Shown here: positions 44,824 to 52,344 of the stretch, one piece after another | How the letters are laid out: each line of letters starts with the position of its first letter | Position numbering within the stretch: position 1 is the first letter of the stretch | Source: Streptomyces djakartensis | GTDB taxonomy: Bacteria > Actinomycetota > Actinomycetes > Streptomycetales > Streptomycetaceae | Length of the DNA: 64,000 nucleotides | Direction: 5' to 3' | Assembly (NCBI RefSeq): GCF_014651075.1 | Contig: NZ_BMWE01000002.1 | Coordinates: 1 to 64,000 of the forward strand | Made by a program: the position numbers and the translations under genes | The notes under the pieces: generated by a model | Database searches by the model: none | Told to the model about the DNA's origin: nothing | What the model saw: only the letters and a program-made list of their open reading frames with translations

Positions 44824-45852
44824 ATGGCGCACGACCGTGAAGAACCAGGACTCGAAGAACCGGCCCTGCCGACCCCGCGCGGGCCGCTGAGCAGCGGCAT
44901 CGAGGCGTATCTGCGGGGCGCGGGCCGGCTGCCCGGCCTCGAGGAGGTGGCCCGGGCCGACGTGTACGGGGAGGATCTCCAGCTGGCCCTGTACCTGTGC
45001 TACGAGCTGCACTACCGCGGTTTCGCGGGCGTGTCCCCCGACCGCGAGTGGGACCCCGACCTGCTGCGCACCCGGGCGGCGCTGGAACACCGCTTCCTGT
45101 CCGCCCTGCGGGGCGACGCCCGGGCCCACGACAGCGTGGACGAGGCGCTGGCGGAACTCCTGGTGGAGCCCGTCGACGGCACGGGCGTCAGCCACTTCCT
45201 GCGCGACGAGGGCGAGCTGTGGCACCTGCGTGAGTACGCGGCCCAGCGATCGCTGTACCACCTCAAGGAAGCGGACCCGCACGCCTGGGTGCTGCCCCGG
45301 CTGTCAGGCCGGGCGAAGGCGGCGATGGCGGCGGTGGAGTTCGACGAGTGGGGCGGTGGCCGCGCCGAGCGCGTGCATGCCCGTCTGTTCGCCGACCTGA
45401 TGACGGACCTGGGCCTGGACACGACGTACGGCCGCTATCTCGACGTGGCGTCCGCCGAGGCCCTGGTCACCGTGAACCTCATGTCCCTCTTCGGTCTGCA
45501 CCGGGCTCTCAGAGGTGCCCTGGTCGGGCATTTCGCGACGGTGGAGATCACCTCGTCACCGGGGTCGCGGCGGCTGGCCGAGGCCATGCGCCGCACCGGC
45601 GCCGGGCCCGCCGCCGAGCACTTCTACGACGAGCACGTCGAGGCCGACGCGGTCCACGAACAGATCGTGCGCCGCGACGTCATCGGTGGCCTGCTGGAGC
45701 GGGAGCCGCACCTCGCCCCGGACGTCGCCTTCGGCATCGACGCCACCGAGTTCGTGGAGGAGCGCTTCGGTGCCCGGCTGCTGGCCGACTGGCGCGCGTC
45801 CCGTTCGTCACTGCGGTCACCGCTCCCCCGCGAAACCACCCATATCTCCTGA
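44824..45852 (+). CDS. Iron-containing redox enzyme family protein (heme-oxygenase-like fold)
   Basis: 342 residues, mostly helical. Features of the heme-oxygenase-like di-iron oxidase (HDO) superfamily: ELHYRGFAGVSPDREWDPDL, EYAAQRSLYHLKEADPH (Glu/His candidate ligands), FDEWGGGRAERVHARLFADLM (Glu ... His), and HFYDEHVEADAVHEQIVRRDVIGG near the C-terminus, giving a plausible metal site. Members carry out varied oxygen-dependent chemistry on amino acid or lipid substrates. It is the first gene of a three-gene unit with a HemK2-like methyltransferase and a CDGSH protein. Substrate unknown. Confidence 0.85.
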   Translation: MAHDREEPGLEEPALPTPRGPLSSGIEAYLRGAGRLPGLEEVARADVYGEDLQLALYLCYELHYRGFAGVSPDREWDPDLLRTRAALEHRFLSALRGDARAHDSVDEALAELLVEPVDGTGVSHFLRDEGELWHLREYAAQRSLYHLKEADPHAWVLPRLSGRAKAAMAAVEFDEWGGGRAERVHARLFADLMTDLGLDTTYGRYLDVASAEALVTVNLMSLFGLHRALRGALVGHFATVEITSSPGSRRLAEAMRRTGAGPAAEHFYDEHVEADAVHEQIVRRDVIGGLLEREPHLAPDVAFGIDATEFVEERFGARLLADWRASRSSLRSPLPRETTHIS

Positions 45853-45873
45853 CGGCCGGGGTACCCGACCGCC

Positions 45874-46527
45874 GTGAATCCACTGGTACCCCCGGGTGTG
45901 TACGCCCCGCAGGAGGACACCGAGCTACTGGCCGGTGCGCTGTTCGACGAGCCGTTGCCCCCGGGCGCCGAGGTGCTCGACGTGGGTACCGGAACCGGTG
46001 CCCTGGCCCTGGAAGCCGCGCGTCGCGGCCTCCGTGTGACCGCCGTGGACGTGTCGCGGAGGGCGGTGTGGGCCGCACGGCTGAACGCCGCGCGAGCCGG
46101 GGTTTCGGTCCGTATCAGGCACGGGAACCTTTTCGACCCCGTCCTCGGTGAGTCGTTCGACCTGATCCTGGCCAACCCCCCGTACGTCCCGGCACCGGAC
46201 GGCCCGGGACAGCCGCGCGGCGCGGCCCGCGCGTGGGACGCCGGCCATGACGGACGGCTGGTCGTGGACCGTATCTGCCTGGAGGCGCCCGCCCTGCTGC
46301 GCCCCGGCGGGGTGCTGCTGATGGTGCAGTCGGCGCTCAGCGCCCCGGACGTGACCGTGCAGCATCTGCGTGCCACCGGCCTGAAGGCCGCGGTGACCCG
46401 GCGTCGCCGGATCGCGTTCGGTCCGGTGCTGCGCGGCCGGGAGCGCTGGCTGCGCGAGCGGGGGCTGCTGCCCGCCGCCGAGGACAACGAGGAACTGGTG
46501 GTGGTCCGTGCCGAACTCCCCGTCTGA
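45874..46527 (+). CDS. HemK2/MTQ2-type methyltransferase
   Basis: 217 residues from GTG 45874. SAM motif VLDVGTGTGALALEAARRG, then VTAVDVSRRAVWAARLN, and the NPPY motif in DLILANPPYVPAP that marks N5-glutamine/adenine-N6 type methyltransferases. Families of this kind methylate glutamine in release factors or similar targets; the substrate here is unknown. It overlaps the CDGSH gene by 20 bp and follows the redox-enzyme gene by 21 bp. Confidence 0.9.
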   Translation: MNPLVPPGVYAPQEDTELLAGALFDEPLPPGAEVLDVGTGTGALALEAARRGLRVTAVDVSRRAVWAARLNAARAGVSVRIRHGNLFDPVLGESFDLILANPPYVPAPDGPGQPRGAARAWDAGHDGRLVVDRICLEAPALLRPGGVLLMVQSALSAPDVTVQHLRATGLKAAVTRRRRIAFGPVLRGRERWLRERGLLPAAEDNEELVVVRAELPV

Positions 46528-46723
46528 CCCGTCTGACCGGCCCGCGGCTCCGCGCCGGGTCAGCGTCCAGCGCAAGGGTCCGCTGTTGATGGAGGGCCCG
46601 GTGGAAGTGGAACTGGAGGACGGTTCCGTCGTCACCTCCGACCGCTTCCGCGTCGCCCTGTGCACCTGCCGGCGCAGCCGGCGGTATCCGTGGTGCGACA
46701 CGAGCCACCGCGACCGGGCGTGA
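46508..46723 (+). CDS. CDGSH iron-sulfur domain protein
   Basis: 71 residues from GTG 46508. The CDGSH 2Fe-2S motif C-x-C-x2-S-x3-P-x-C-D-x-S-H is present as CTCRRSRRYPWCDTSH: three Cys and one His ligate the cluster, with Thr in place of the usual Gly. It binds a labile 2Fe-2S cluster and probably transfers electrons or clusters to the upstream redox enzyme. Translation is coupled to the methyltransferase gene by a 20-bp overlap. An octamer repeat and a terminator follow. Confidence 0.9.
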   Translation: MPNSPSDPSDRPAAPRRVSVQRKGPLLMEGPVEVELEDGSVVTSDRFRVALCTCRRSRRYPWCDTSHRDRA

Positions 46724-46734
46724 TCGCCACGATC

Positions 46735-46790
46735 CTGAAGGCCTGAAGGCCTGAAGGCCTGAAGGCCTGAAGGCCTGAAGGCCTGAAAGC
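46735..46790. repeat. Octamer tandem repeat, CTGAAGGC x7
   Basis: Six exact copies of CTGAAGGC and a seventh with one change (CTGAAAGC) begin 11 bp after the CDGSH stop. Each junction makes the palindrome AGGCCT. It is noncoding and directly followed by a terminator stem. Confidence 0.95.
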
Positions 46791-46793
46791 CCA

Positions 46794-46830
46794 GGGGCCG
46801 GCGGGCGGCCCCACTCCGCCCGCCGGCCCC
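46794..46830. terminator. Bidirectional terminator hairpin
   Basis: GGGGCCGGCGGGCGG (46794-46808) pairs perfectly with CCGCCCGCCGGCCCC (46816-46830): 15-bp stem, 7-nt loop, between the convergent CDGSH and inhibitor genes. Confidence 0.8.
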
Positions 46831-46920
46831 CTTGTACGAGATCGCAGGTCCCCGCGACAGCGGCCCGGCTCCCCAGCCTCGAGCCGCCATGTCCGCACGG
46901 GAACCGGTGCGATCCCGGCC

Positions 46921-47355
46921 CTAGAACGAGAAGACGCCGGATCCGTGGGCGTTCTTCACGCAGTCATTGGAGAACACGCGCTCGTAGGAGACCCGCTTCC
47001 CCTGCCAGACACCGTCGACGGTGACGACCACGGGGTCGTACTGCTTGGTACACACCGCGCCCCCGCCCGCCGTCAGGGCGTGGATGTCGCCGCCCACGCC
47101 GCGCAGTTCCGCGCAGGCCGAGCCGGCGACCGGGTGCGTGCCGGAGGGGGCCGGGAAACAGGTCAGGGTGACCGCGCGTTCCGGTGTCGCGTCGGCCGCG
47201 CTCTCACCGTGGCCCACCGTGAGGACGAGGGCCGACGGGGCGTAGAGCGCGGCGGGGGCCTGACCGGGGTCGGCGAGCGCGGCCCCGGAGAGGGGTCCGC
47301 AGACGGCGGTGGCCGTCAGGCCGAGGGTCATGGCCCAGCGCGCGGTGTTCCGCAT
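46921..47355 (-). CDS. Streptomyces subtilisin inhibitor (SSI) family protease inhibitor, trypsin type
   Basis: 144 residues; ATG 47355 lies nine bases after GGAAGG. Signal peptide ~1-31 (ALA-DPG). The mature part matches [52 protein letters not shown] and [10 protein letters not shown], with four cysteines for two disulfides. The reactive loop reads CTKQYDPV, placing Lys at P1, which predicts inhibition of trypsin-like proteases rather than subtilisin alone. Secreted dimeric inhibitor that controls the organism's own extracellular proteases during development. Confidence 0.95.
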   Translation of the reverse strand: MRNTARWAMTLGLTATAVCGPLSGAALADPGQAPAALYAPSALVLTVGHGESAADATPERAVTLTCFPAPSGTHPVAGSACAELRGVGGDIHALTAGGGAVCTKQYDPVVVTVDGVWQGKRVSYERVFSNDCVKNAHGSGVFSF

Positions 47356-47681
47356 TGTGTGCATCCTTCCGCTCGATGACAGGGTGTGCCGGCCCGCGCT
47401 CGGTTGGTGCCCGGAACGGCGACCGCGAGTCTGCCGAGTCCCTTGCCGAAACACACATCGACCCCATCGGTTTCAGTAACCTTGCGTGTTGAATCAGTGG
47501 CGCGAAGTTACGGAACCAGCATGGCCGGAGCCCTGTAACTGCACGGTCTACGGGGGCGCGAAGCGGCCAGATGGCCGATTTCCGTGTGCTCGTTAATAGG
47601 CCTGAAACATTCCGATTCCGCTCTGAGCCGACCACTTCACGACCCCTTGCGTTCATGTTCCGGGCGAGTAATCGTCATTAC
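47356..47681. other. Intergenic region, 326 bp, between divergent genes
   Basis: No gene supported. It is less GC-rich than its surroundings and should hold the promoters of the SSI gene and of the gene at 47682. I could not assign specific elements. Confidence 0.5.
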
Positions 47682-48239
47682 ATGATTACCAATGAACAGA
47701 GAGAGAAGCTGCGCGGCTGGTTCGCCGGCCGCCTTCCCGACGACCTCTTCGAGGAGCTGACCGAGATCACGGTCGACCGCGAGGAGATCACGGTGATCGG
47801 CCGCATCCCCGAACCCCGGCTGGCCGAGGACGCCCCGGCCACCGAACGCGAGGCGGCTCGGGAGAGCCGGGTGCAGGAGTTCCGGGAACGCACGCGCGAG
47901 GACCGCATGGCGGTGGCCCGGGAGGCCGAGCACCGGTTCGGCCGGAAGGTGTCCTGGGGTGTGGAGTGCGGCGGGCGCCGCGCACTGTTCACCCATGTGG
48001 CCGCGCCCGTCATGACGCGGCTGCGCCAGCCTGAGCGCCAGGTCCTCGACACCCTGATCGCCGGCGGCGTCGCCCGCAGCCGCAGCGACGCGCTGGCCTG
48101 GTGCGTGCGCCTCGTCCAGCGTCACACCGACGACTGGCTCACGGAGTTGCGCGACTCCCTGGAGCACGTGCGGCGGGTGCGGGCCCAGGGACCGGACACC
48201 GGGCCGGACCACGGACCGCACGCGGACGACGAGGAGTGA
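47682..48239 (+). CDS. Conserved hypothetical protein
   Basis: 185 residues from ATG 47682; the ribosome site is weak, and an in-frame start at 47571 is less credible because the extra sequence is not protein-like. Central charged helices (EREAARESRVQEFRERTREDRM) and a C-terminal VARSRSDALAWCVRLVQRHTDDWL resembling ribbon-helix-helix-like or DNA-binding segments. No membrane segment or named family recognised. It stands between the SSI gene (divergent) and the hydroxyacid oxidase. Confidence 0.72.
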   Translation: MITNEQREKLRGWFAGRLPDDLFEELTEITVDREEITVIGRIPEPRLAEDAPATEREAARESRVQEFRERTREDRMAVAREAEHRFGRKVSWGVECGGRRALFTHVAAPVMTRLRQPERQVLDTLIAGGVARSRSDALAWCVRLVQRHTDDWLTELRDSLEHVRRVRAQGPDTGPDHGPHADDEE

Positions 48240-48383
48240 CCGACGGCATCCGCACCTGCCCGCACCCCCCGCCGCAGGCAGCCCGTCGGCAGACCCTGCC
48301 GCCGAGTTGCCCGCATGACGATCGGTATCGTCGGCTCGGCGGCACGGTCTCGGCGAGGAGACGACGAGAGGCGGTTGCGTACG

Positions 48384-49553
48384 GTGGCCAGGCACTGGGC
48401 GGACTTCCAGTACGAGATCTACCTGAACGGGATGGCGGGCGCCGTACCGCGGCTGCCCACCGACCTGACCCGGCTCGAGGAGCTGGCCGAGCAGCGGCTC
48501 GGGCCCGGCCCGGTCGGCTATGTGGCGGGCAGCGCGGGCAGCGGCAGCACCGCCCGCGCCAACCGGTCGGCCCTGGAGCGCCGCCGGATCGTGCCGCGCG
48601 TGCTGAGGGACGTGCACGAGCGGGACCTGTCGGTGGAGGTGCTGGGCCGCGCCCTGCCGGCTCCACTGGCGCTGGCCCCCGTCGGCGTGCTGTCGATCAT
48701 GCACCCGGACGCCGAGTGCGCCGCGGCCCGGGCCGCGGCCGGGCAGGGAGTGCCCTTCGTCCTGTCGTCCGCGTCGAGTACGCCCATGGAGCAGGTCGCC
48801 GAGGCGATGGGCGACGCGGAGCGGTGGTTCCAGTTGTACTGGCCCAGGGACCCGGAGGTGGCCCGCAGTTTCCTGAACCGGGCGGAGGCGGCCGGGTTCG
48901 GCGTCCTCGTCGTCACCCTGGACACGCCGCTGCTGGCGTGGCGGCCGCGCGATCTCGACCAGGCCTATCTGCCGTTCCTGCACGGCGTCGGCACGGCCAA
49001 CTACTTCTCGGACCCGGCCTTCCGGGCCGGCCTGGCCAAGCCGGTGCACGAGGACCCGAACGCGGCCGTGACGCACTTCGTCGGGATGTTCGCCGACCCG
49101 TCCAAGACCTGGCCGGATCTGGCGTTCCTGCGGGAGCACTGGGACGGCCCGATCGTCCTCAAGGGTGTCCTCCACCCGGACGACGCCCGGCGGGCGGTGG
49201 AGGCGGGCATGGACGGCGTCGTCGTCTCCAACCATGGTGGGCGCCAGGTGGCCGGTTCCGTCGCGGCGGCGGACGCGCTGCCCGGCGTGGTGGAGGCCGT
49301 CGGCGACCGGCTCACCGTCCTCTTCGACAGCGGCGTGCGCACCGGCGACGACATCTTCAAGGCGCTCGCCCTCGGTGCCCGCGCCGTCCTCGTCGGCCGT
49401 CCGTACGTCTACGGCCTCGGCCTCGACGGCCGGCCCGGCGTCGAACACGTCATCCGCTGTCTCCTGGCCGAACTCGACCTCACCCTGGCCCTGTCGGGCC
49501 ACGCCACACCGGGCACGATCGGGCCGGCCGACCTCACGGAAGGGCCGGGCTGA
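48384..49553 (+). CDS. FMN-dependent alpha-hydroxy-acid oxidase (lactate 2-monooxygenase-like)
   Basis: About 389 residues from GTG 48384, with GAGAGG upstream, giving the N-terminus VARHWADFQYEIYLNG; ATG 48315 is an alternative with no ribosome site. TIM-barrel FMN enzyme motifs: LAPVGVLSIMHPDAE, WFQLYWPRD, VVTLDTPLLAWRPRDL, IVLKGVLHPDDA (FMN Lys), VSNHGGRQVAGS (catalytic His and Arg) and FDSGVRTGDDIFKALALGARAV. It oxidises a 2-hydroxy acid such as lactate with O2. It ends in a terminator stem that overlaps its stop codon. Confidence 0.92.
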   Translation: MARHWADFQYEIYLNGMAGAVPRLPTDLTRLEELAEQRLGPGPVGYVAGSAGSGSTARANRSALERRRIVPRVLRDVHERDLSVEVLGRALPAPLALAPVGVLSIMHPDAECAAARAAAGQGVPFVLSSASSTPMEQVAEAMGDAERWFQLYWPRDPEVARSFLNRAEAAGFGVLVVTLDTPLLAWRPRDLDQAYLPFLHGVGTANYFSDPAFRAGLAKPVHEDPNAAVTHFVGMFADPSKTWPDLAFLREHWDGPIVLKGVLHPDDARRAVEAGMDGVVVSNHGGRQVAGSVAAADALPGVVEAVGDRLTVLFDSGVRTGDDIFKALALGARAVLVGRPYVYGLGLDGRPGVEHVIRCLLAELDLTLALSGHATPGTIGPADLTEGPG

Positions 49554-49581
49554 GACGTCCCGGAGGGGGTCTCAGCCCGGC
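49544..49581. terminator. Bidirectional terminator hairpin
   Basis: GCCGGGCTGAGAC (49544-49556) pairs perfectly with GTCTCAGCCCGGC (49569-49581). It includes the stop codon of the oxidase and lies just before the end of the convergent lectin-regulator gene. Confidence 0.75.
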
Positions 49582-49590
49582 TCCGGCCGC

Positions 49591-51225
49591 TCAGCCCTCC
49601 GGCAACGCCACCTGCCGTGCCGTGGGCGCCTCGTCCTGCGCGATCGACAGGGAGTCCGCCGCCGTCGGCAGGGGCTCCGGCCGCCAGCGCTGCGCGTCGG
49701 ACCGGTCGCGGACCTTGACGACGATGTCGGCGTCCGGATCGTCGTCCGTGGAGGTGAGGGCGAGCTGCTCGTCCCAGCGGGGCAGCAACTCCCCCTGCAC
49801 GGTCAGGTCGTAGCGCACGTCGTCGCCCCGCTCGGCGTCCTCCTCGGCGCAGGTGCCGAGGACGACGACGCCGGCGTCCTTGTGGGAATCCAGGCACAGC
49901 CCCGGATCGGCGACGCTGCGCAGCAGCCCGTCGTTCTCGTACGTCCACTGCTGGGTCCACACCGTGGAACACTCCGCCAGCTTCGTCCCGGAGCCCTCCT
50001 TCGGAAGGTCCCGGATGTCGAGGCACAGGTCGGCACCGGCGTTGCGCAGCCGTGTCACGACGGGTGCCGTGGGAAGCCCGGCCGTGTCCGGCGGCGTCAC
50101 GGATTCGGAGCCGGCCGCGCTGTTGGAGCCCGCCGGGTCGGCCTGGCCGCCGTCGTACGACGAGGCGCTGAGGATGAGCACGGTCGCCAGCACCCCGGCC
50201 GACACCGCCCCGACGCCCGAGAGCAGCGCCCGGGACGAGCGCAGCGCGTCCGGGACCCGTGCGCCCGGAACCCGGCGCACGGGTACGGGGAGCCTGGACA
50301 GCAGGCGGTGCCGTCCGGTATCGGCCCGCCCCTCTCCCCGTCGCCCGCCACCGCGCCGGCCGGCGCGTCCGCCGCGCGTGCCGTGCGAGGCGCGGCCCGG
50401 ACGCGAGTCGAGGTAGCGGCGCGCACCCCAGCCGAGCACCGCCTCGGCGATCAGCGGCCCCAGCACGCCCTCGAAATGGCTCAGTTGTTCGGCGGCGTTC
50501 CGGCAGTACCGGCACTCCACCAGGTGGTCCTGGACGTCGGGCAGCAGTGCGCCGCCCCGGCGGATCGGCACGTCGAGGAGGCGGTTGTAGAACCGGCAAT
50601 CCTGAGTCGGCGCGAGTTCCCGATGGGCATGCACACACCCCTCACGGAATTTGTCACGGGCCTGTTCGAGTGCGGCCGACGCGATGTCGGTGTCCATGCC
50701 CAGCAGACCGGCGGGGAGGCTTAAAGGATCTGCCTCGACCTCGACATGCCACAGCAAACAGCGTGCGGCTGCGGGAAGTGCCTGAAATGCCCGCTCCGCG
50801 AGGACGCGATTTTCGGGCGTCATGGACGTCGCCGCCCGCAGGCCGCGCCCGCCGGCGGGTTTCTGCAACGCGGGCAGGACGGCGGATATCCGATCGTCAC
50901 CGGACCACTCGCGGATCGTGTCGCGCACGGTCACCAGAAGGGCCGGGCGCAGTGCGACGGCCGACTCGCCGAAGGCCAGGCGGTTGAGGGTCCGGTGAAA
51001 GGCGGTCCCGGTGACCATCGCGGCGACCTGCGCCGACGACGCCAGACAGATGACCGCGTAGTCGTGCACCGGCTGCCAGTGCCGCGCCATCAGCAGCGCG
51101 ACGGAACGGGCGGCGACCTCGCCCTCCGGGCTGCCTCTGAGCGGGGCGGCAAGGGATTCGTCGGAGTCCCCGGGATCCCCGCCGGGCGGGGGATACGGAG
51201 GACGAGGGGGGTGGGGGGTGGGCAC
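49591..51225 (-). CDS. Transmembrane zinc-finger protein with extracellular ricin-type lectin domain
   Basis: 544 residues from GTG 51225 (GGAAGGAACC upstream). Residues ~30-210 resemble a sigma-70-like helical region; ~230-265 contain DHLVECRYCRNAAEQL, an H-x3-C-x2-C anti-sigma-type zinc finger; a long Arg/Gly linker follows; residues ~335-358 (GAVSAGVLATVLILSASS) are one membrane helix; the C-terminal ~150 residues form a ricin-type beta-trefoil with LCLDI, QQWTYENDGLLRS and LCLDSHKD. This predicts a cytoplasmic regulator coupled to an outside carbohydrate sensor. A TTA codon is at 50722-50724. A paralogue lies at 62433. Confidence 0.8.
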   Translation of the reverse strand: MPTPHPPRPPYPPPGGDPGDSDESLAAPLRGSPEGEVAARSVALLMARHWQPVHDYAVICLASSAQVAAMVTGTAFHRTLNRLAFGESAVALRPALLVTVRDTIREWSGDDRISAVLPALQKPAGGRGLRAATSMTPENRVLAERAFQALPAAARCLLWHVEVEADPLSLPAGLLGMDTDIASAALEQARDKFREGCVHAHRELAPTQDCRFYNRLLDVPIRRGGALLPDVQDHLVECRYCRNAAEQLSHFEGVLGPLIAEAVLGWGARRYLDSRPGRASHGTRGGRAGRRGGGRRGEGRADTGRHRLLSRLPVPVRRVPGARVPDALRSSRALLSGVGAVSAGVLATVLILSASSYDGGQADPAGSNSAAGSESVTPPDTAGLPTAPVVTRLRNAGADLCLDIRDLPKEGSGTKLAECSTVWTQQWTYENDGLLRSVADPGLCLDSHKDAGVVVLGTCAEEDAERGDDVRYDLTVQGELLPRWDEQLALTSTDDDPDADIVVKVRDRSDAQRWRPEPLPTAADSLSIAQDEAPTARQVALPEG

Positions 51226-51531
51226 TGAGACGGTTCCTTCCCACGCTCATGTGACACACAGAGTCCTGGCGCCGAAAAAGGAGCCCGGTTGGTGAGTACC
51301 TCTTTGGCGCGGCGCGGGAGGTGCGAATTCACCGACGGTGAATCGGACCCGGTCAGCAAATCACGTGCGACACCCGGCCATTCCCCCCGCACGTGTGTTT
51401 CACTCTTGCACAACCCCCACACGGCCAACAAGGCGCCTGTGCAACATCCAGCCCATTGACAGAAAGTCAGAAAACGAACGGACAGACGCCGCTCGCACCG
51501 GTTTTCGACATTTCGCGCAGTGCGCGGGCGC
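51226..51531. other. Intergenic region, 306 bp
   Basis: No gene supported. It lies upstream of the lectin regulator and downstream of the toxin gene, both on the minus strand. It contains the palindrome at 51327-51343 and is clearly less GC-rich around 51400-51520, in keeping with promoter DNA. Confidence 0.55.
51327..51343. promoter_or_regulatory. Palindrome upstream of the lectin-regulator gene
   Basis: ATTCACCG-A-CGGTGAAT is a perfect 8-bp inverted repeat around one base, about 100 bp before GTG 51225. Candidate operator; the binding protein is unknown. Confidence 0.5.
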
Positions 51532-51909
51532 TCATATCTGCCAGGAGCGCAACCGGTCCGCGGCGCCGTAGACGTCGGTCGCGCCGGACATCAGATCGCG
51601 GGCGAGATCGACGAGGGCGCCGTAGGGCGGGTCGATGCCGACACCGCTGACGAACATGTAGGCCACGGCGGTCGCGCAGGCGAAGCGTGCGTTGGCCGCC
51701 GGGAGCGGCCGGAGCACGGCGAGGGTGTGCAGCAGCGCGGCGGCCCGCCAGGCGGCGTCGGAGTCCACTCCGAGGCGCGGCGGGTCGACGCGGTGCCGGG
51801 CGACGGCGGCGACCAGCGCGGAGAAGTCATTGACGGTGGGCTGGTCCGGCAGGACCTCTTCGTGCCGATGGAGCAGCCAGGGCACGTCGATGTGGATGAC
51901 GGGTGCCAT
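51532..51909 (-). CDS. Fic/Doc-type toxin component of a toxin-antitoxin pair
   Basis: 125 residues. Overall helical pattern and AALLHTLAVLRPLPAANARFACATAVAYM align with the Fic/Doc core motif HPFxDGNKR, but the catalytic His and acidic residue are replaced; only Asn and Arg remain recognisable. Family members add phosphate or AMP to targets; this one may act differently or be inactive. It starts 3 bp after the stop codon of the upstream antitoxin gene and is presumably co-translated with it. Confidence 0.75.
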   Translation of the reverse strand: MAPVIHIDVPWLLHRHEEVLPDQPTVNDFSALVAAVARHRVDPPRLGVDSDAAWRAAALLHTLAVLRPLPAANARFACATAVAYMFVSGVGIDPPYGALVDLARDLMSGATDVYGAADRLRSWQI

Positions 51910-51912
51910 CGG

Positions 51913-52158
51913 TCAGGCGACCCGTCCTTCGCCCTTGACGGACGGTTCGTCCTCGGGGAAGGCGGCGGCGAACTCGTCCGCGTGGTTCGCGAAGAACCGC
52001 CGGAACGCCTCGGCGCCCTCCTGCAGGGCACGGTGGCGGGCTATGTCGGCCGCGGCGGCCTCTCGTACGAGCGCTTTCATGGACGTACCGCGCTCCTTGG
52101 CGATCTGCCGGAGGTCCTCAAGTTCGCGGTCGCTGAACTCCACGTTGAGAGCTGGCAT
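51913..52158 (-). CDS. Ribbon-helix-helix antitoxin
   Basis: 81 residues. The N-terminus PALNVEFSDRELEDLRQIAKERGTSMKALVREAA is a ribbon-helix-helix DNA-binding segment (strand LNVEF, two helices). The C-terminal AFRRFFANHADEFAAAFPEDEP should wrap the toxin. It is first in the pair, as expected. A 17/16-bp inverted repeat just upstream is a likely autoregulatory site. Confidence 0.85.
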   Translation of the reverse strand: MPALNVEFSDRELEDLRQIAKERGTSMKALVREAAAADIARHRALQEGAEAFRRFFANHADEFAAAFPEDEPSVKGEGRVA

Positions 52159-52165
52159 GACTTCA

Positions 52166-52228
52166 CGGTACCGCTCGGGTACTGACTCGTAAATACGTGC
52201 AGGTCACATGTGGTACCCGACGGTACCG
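52166..52228. promoter_or_regulatory. Inverted GGTAC repeats, candidate antitoxin operator
   Basis: CGGTACCGCTCGGGTAC (52166-52182) and GTACCCGACGGTACCG (52213-52228) are reverse complements apart from one base. They flank the region just before the antitoxin start at 52158. Each arm contains the shorter palindrome CGGTACCG. This arrangement fits cooperative binding of ribbon-helix-helix dimers. Confidence 0.6.
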
Positions 52229-52263
52229 AAGGAGTACCACCACCCCCTGTCGGCTGAGACCTG

Positions 52264-52290
52264 TGTCACATCGCACCGTGCGATGTCACA
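52264..52290 (+). promoter_or_regulatory. Paired TGTCACA boxes upstream of the ECF41 sigma gene
   Basis: TGTCACATCGCA-CCG-TGCGATGTCACA is a 27-bp near-perfect palindrome containing two TGTCACA copies. TGTCACA is the -35 element reported for ECF41 sigma factors, so autoregulation is likely. I did not see the expected CGTC -10 element at the usual spacing from either copy. Confidence 0.55.
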
Positions 52291-52344
52291 TTCCGGGCCC
52301 CGGCGCGGCTCGCAGTGGTGAGCGCGCTTCTGGGAGGCCCACGC

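Noticed and set aside
46735..46790. CRISPR-like array
   Set aside because: Repeats are 8 bp and directly abutting with no spacers; it is a simple tandem repeat.
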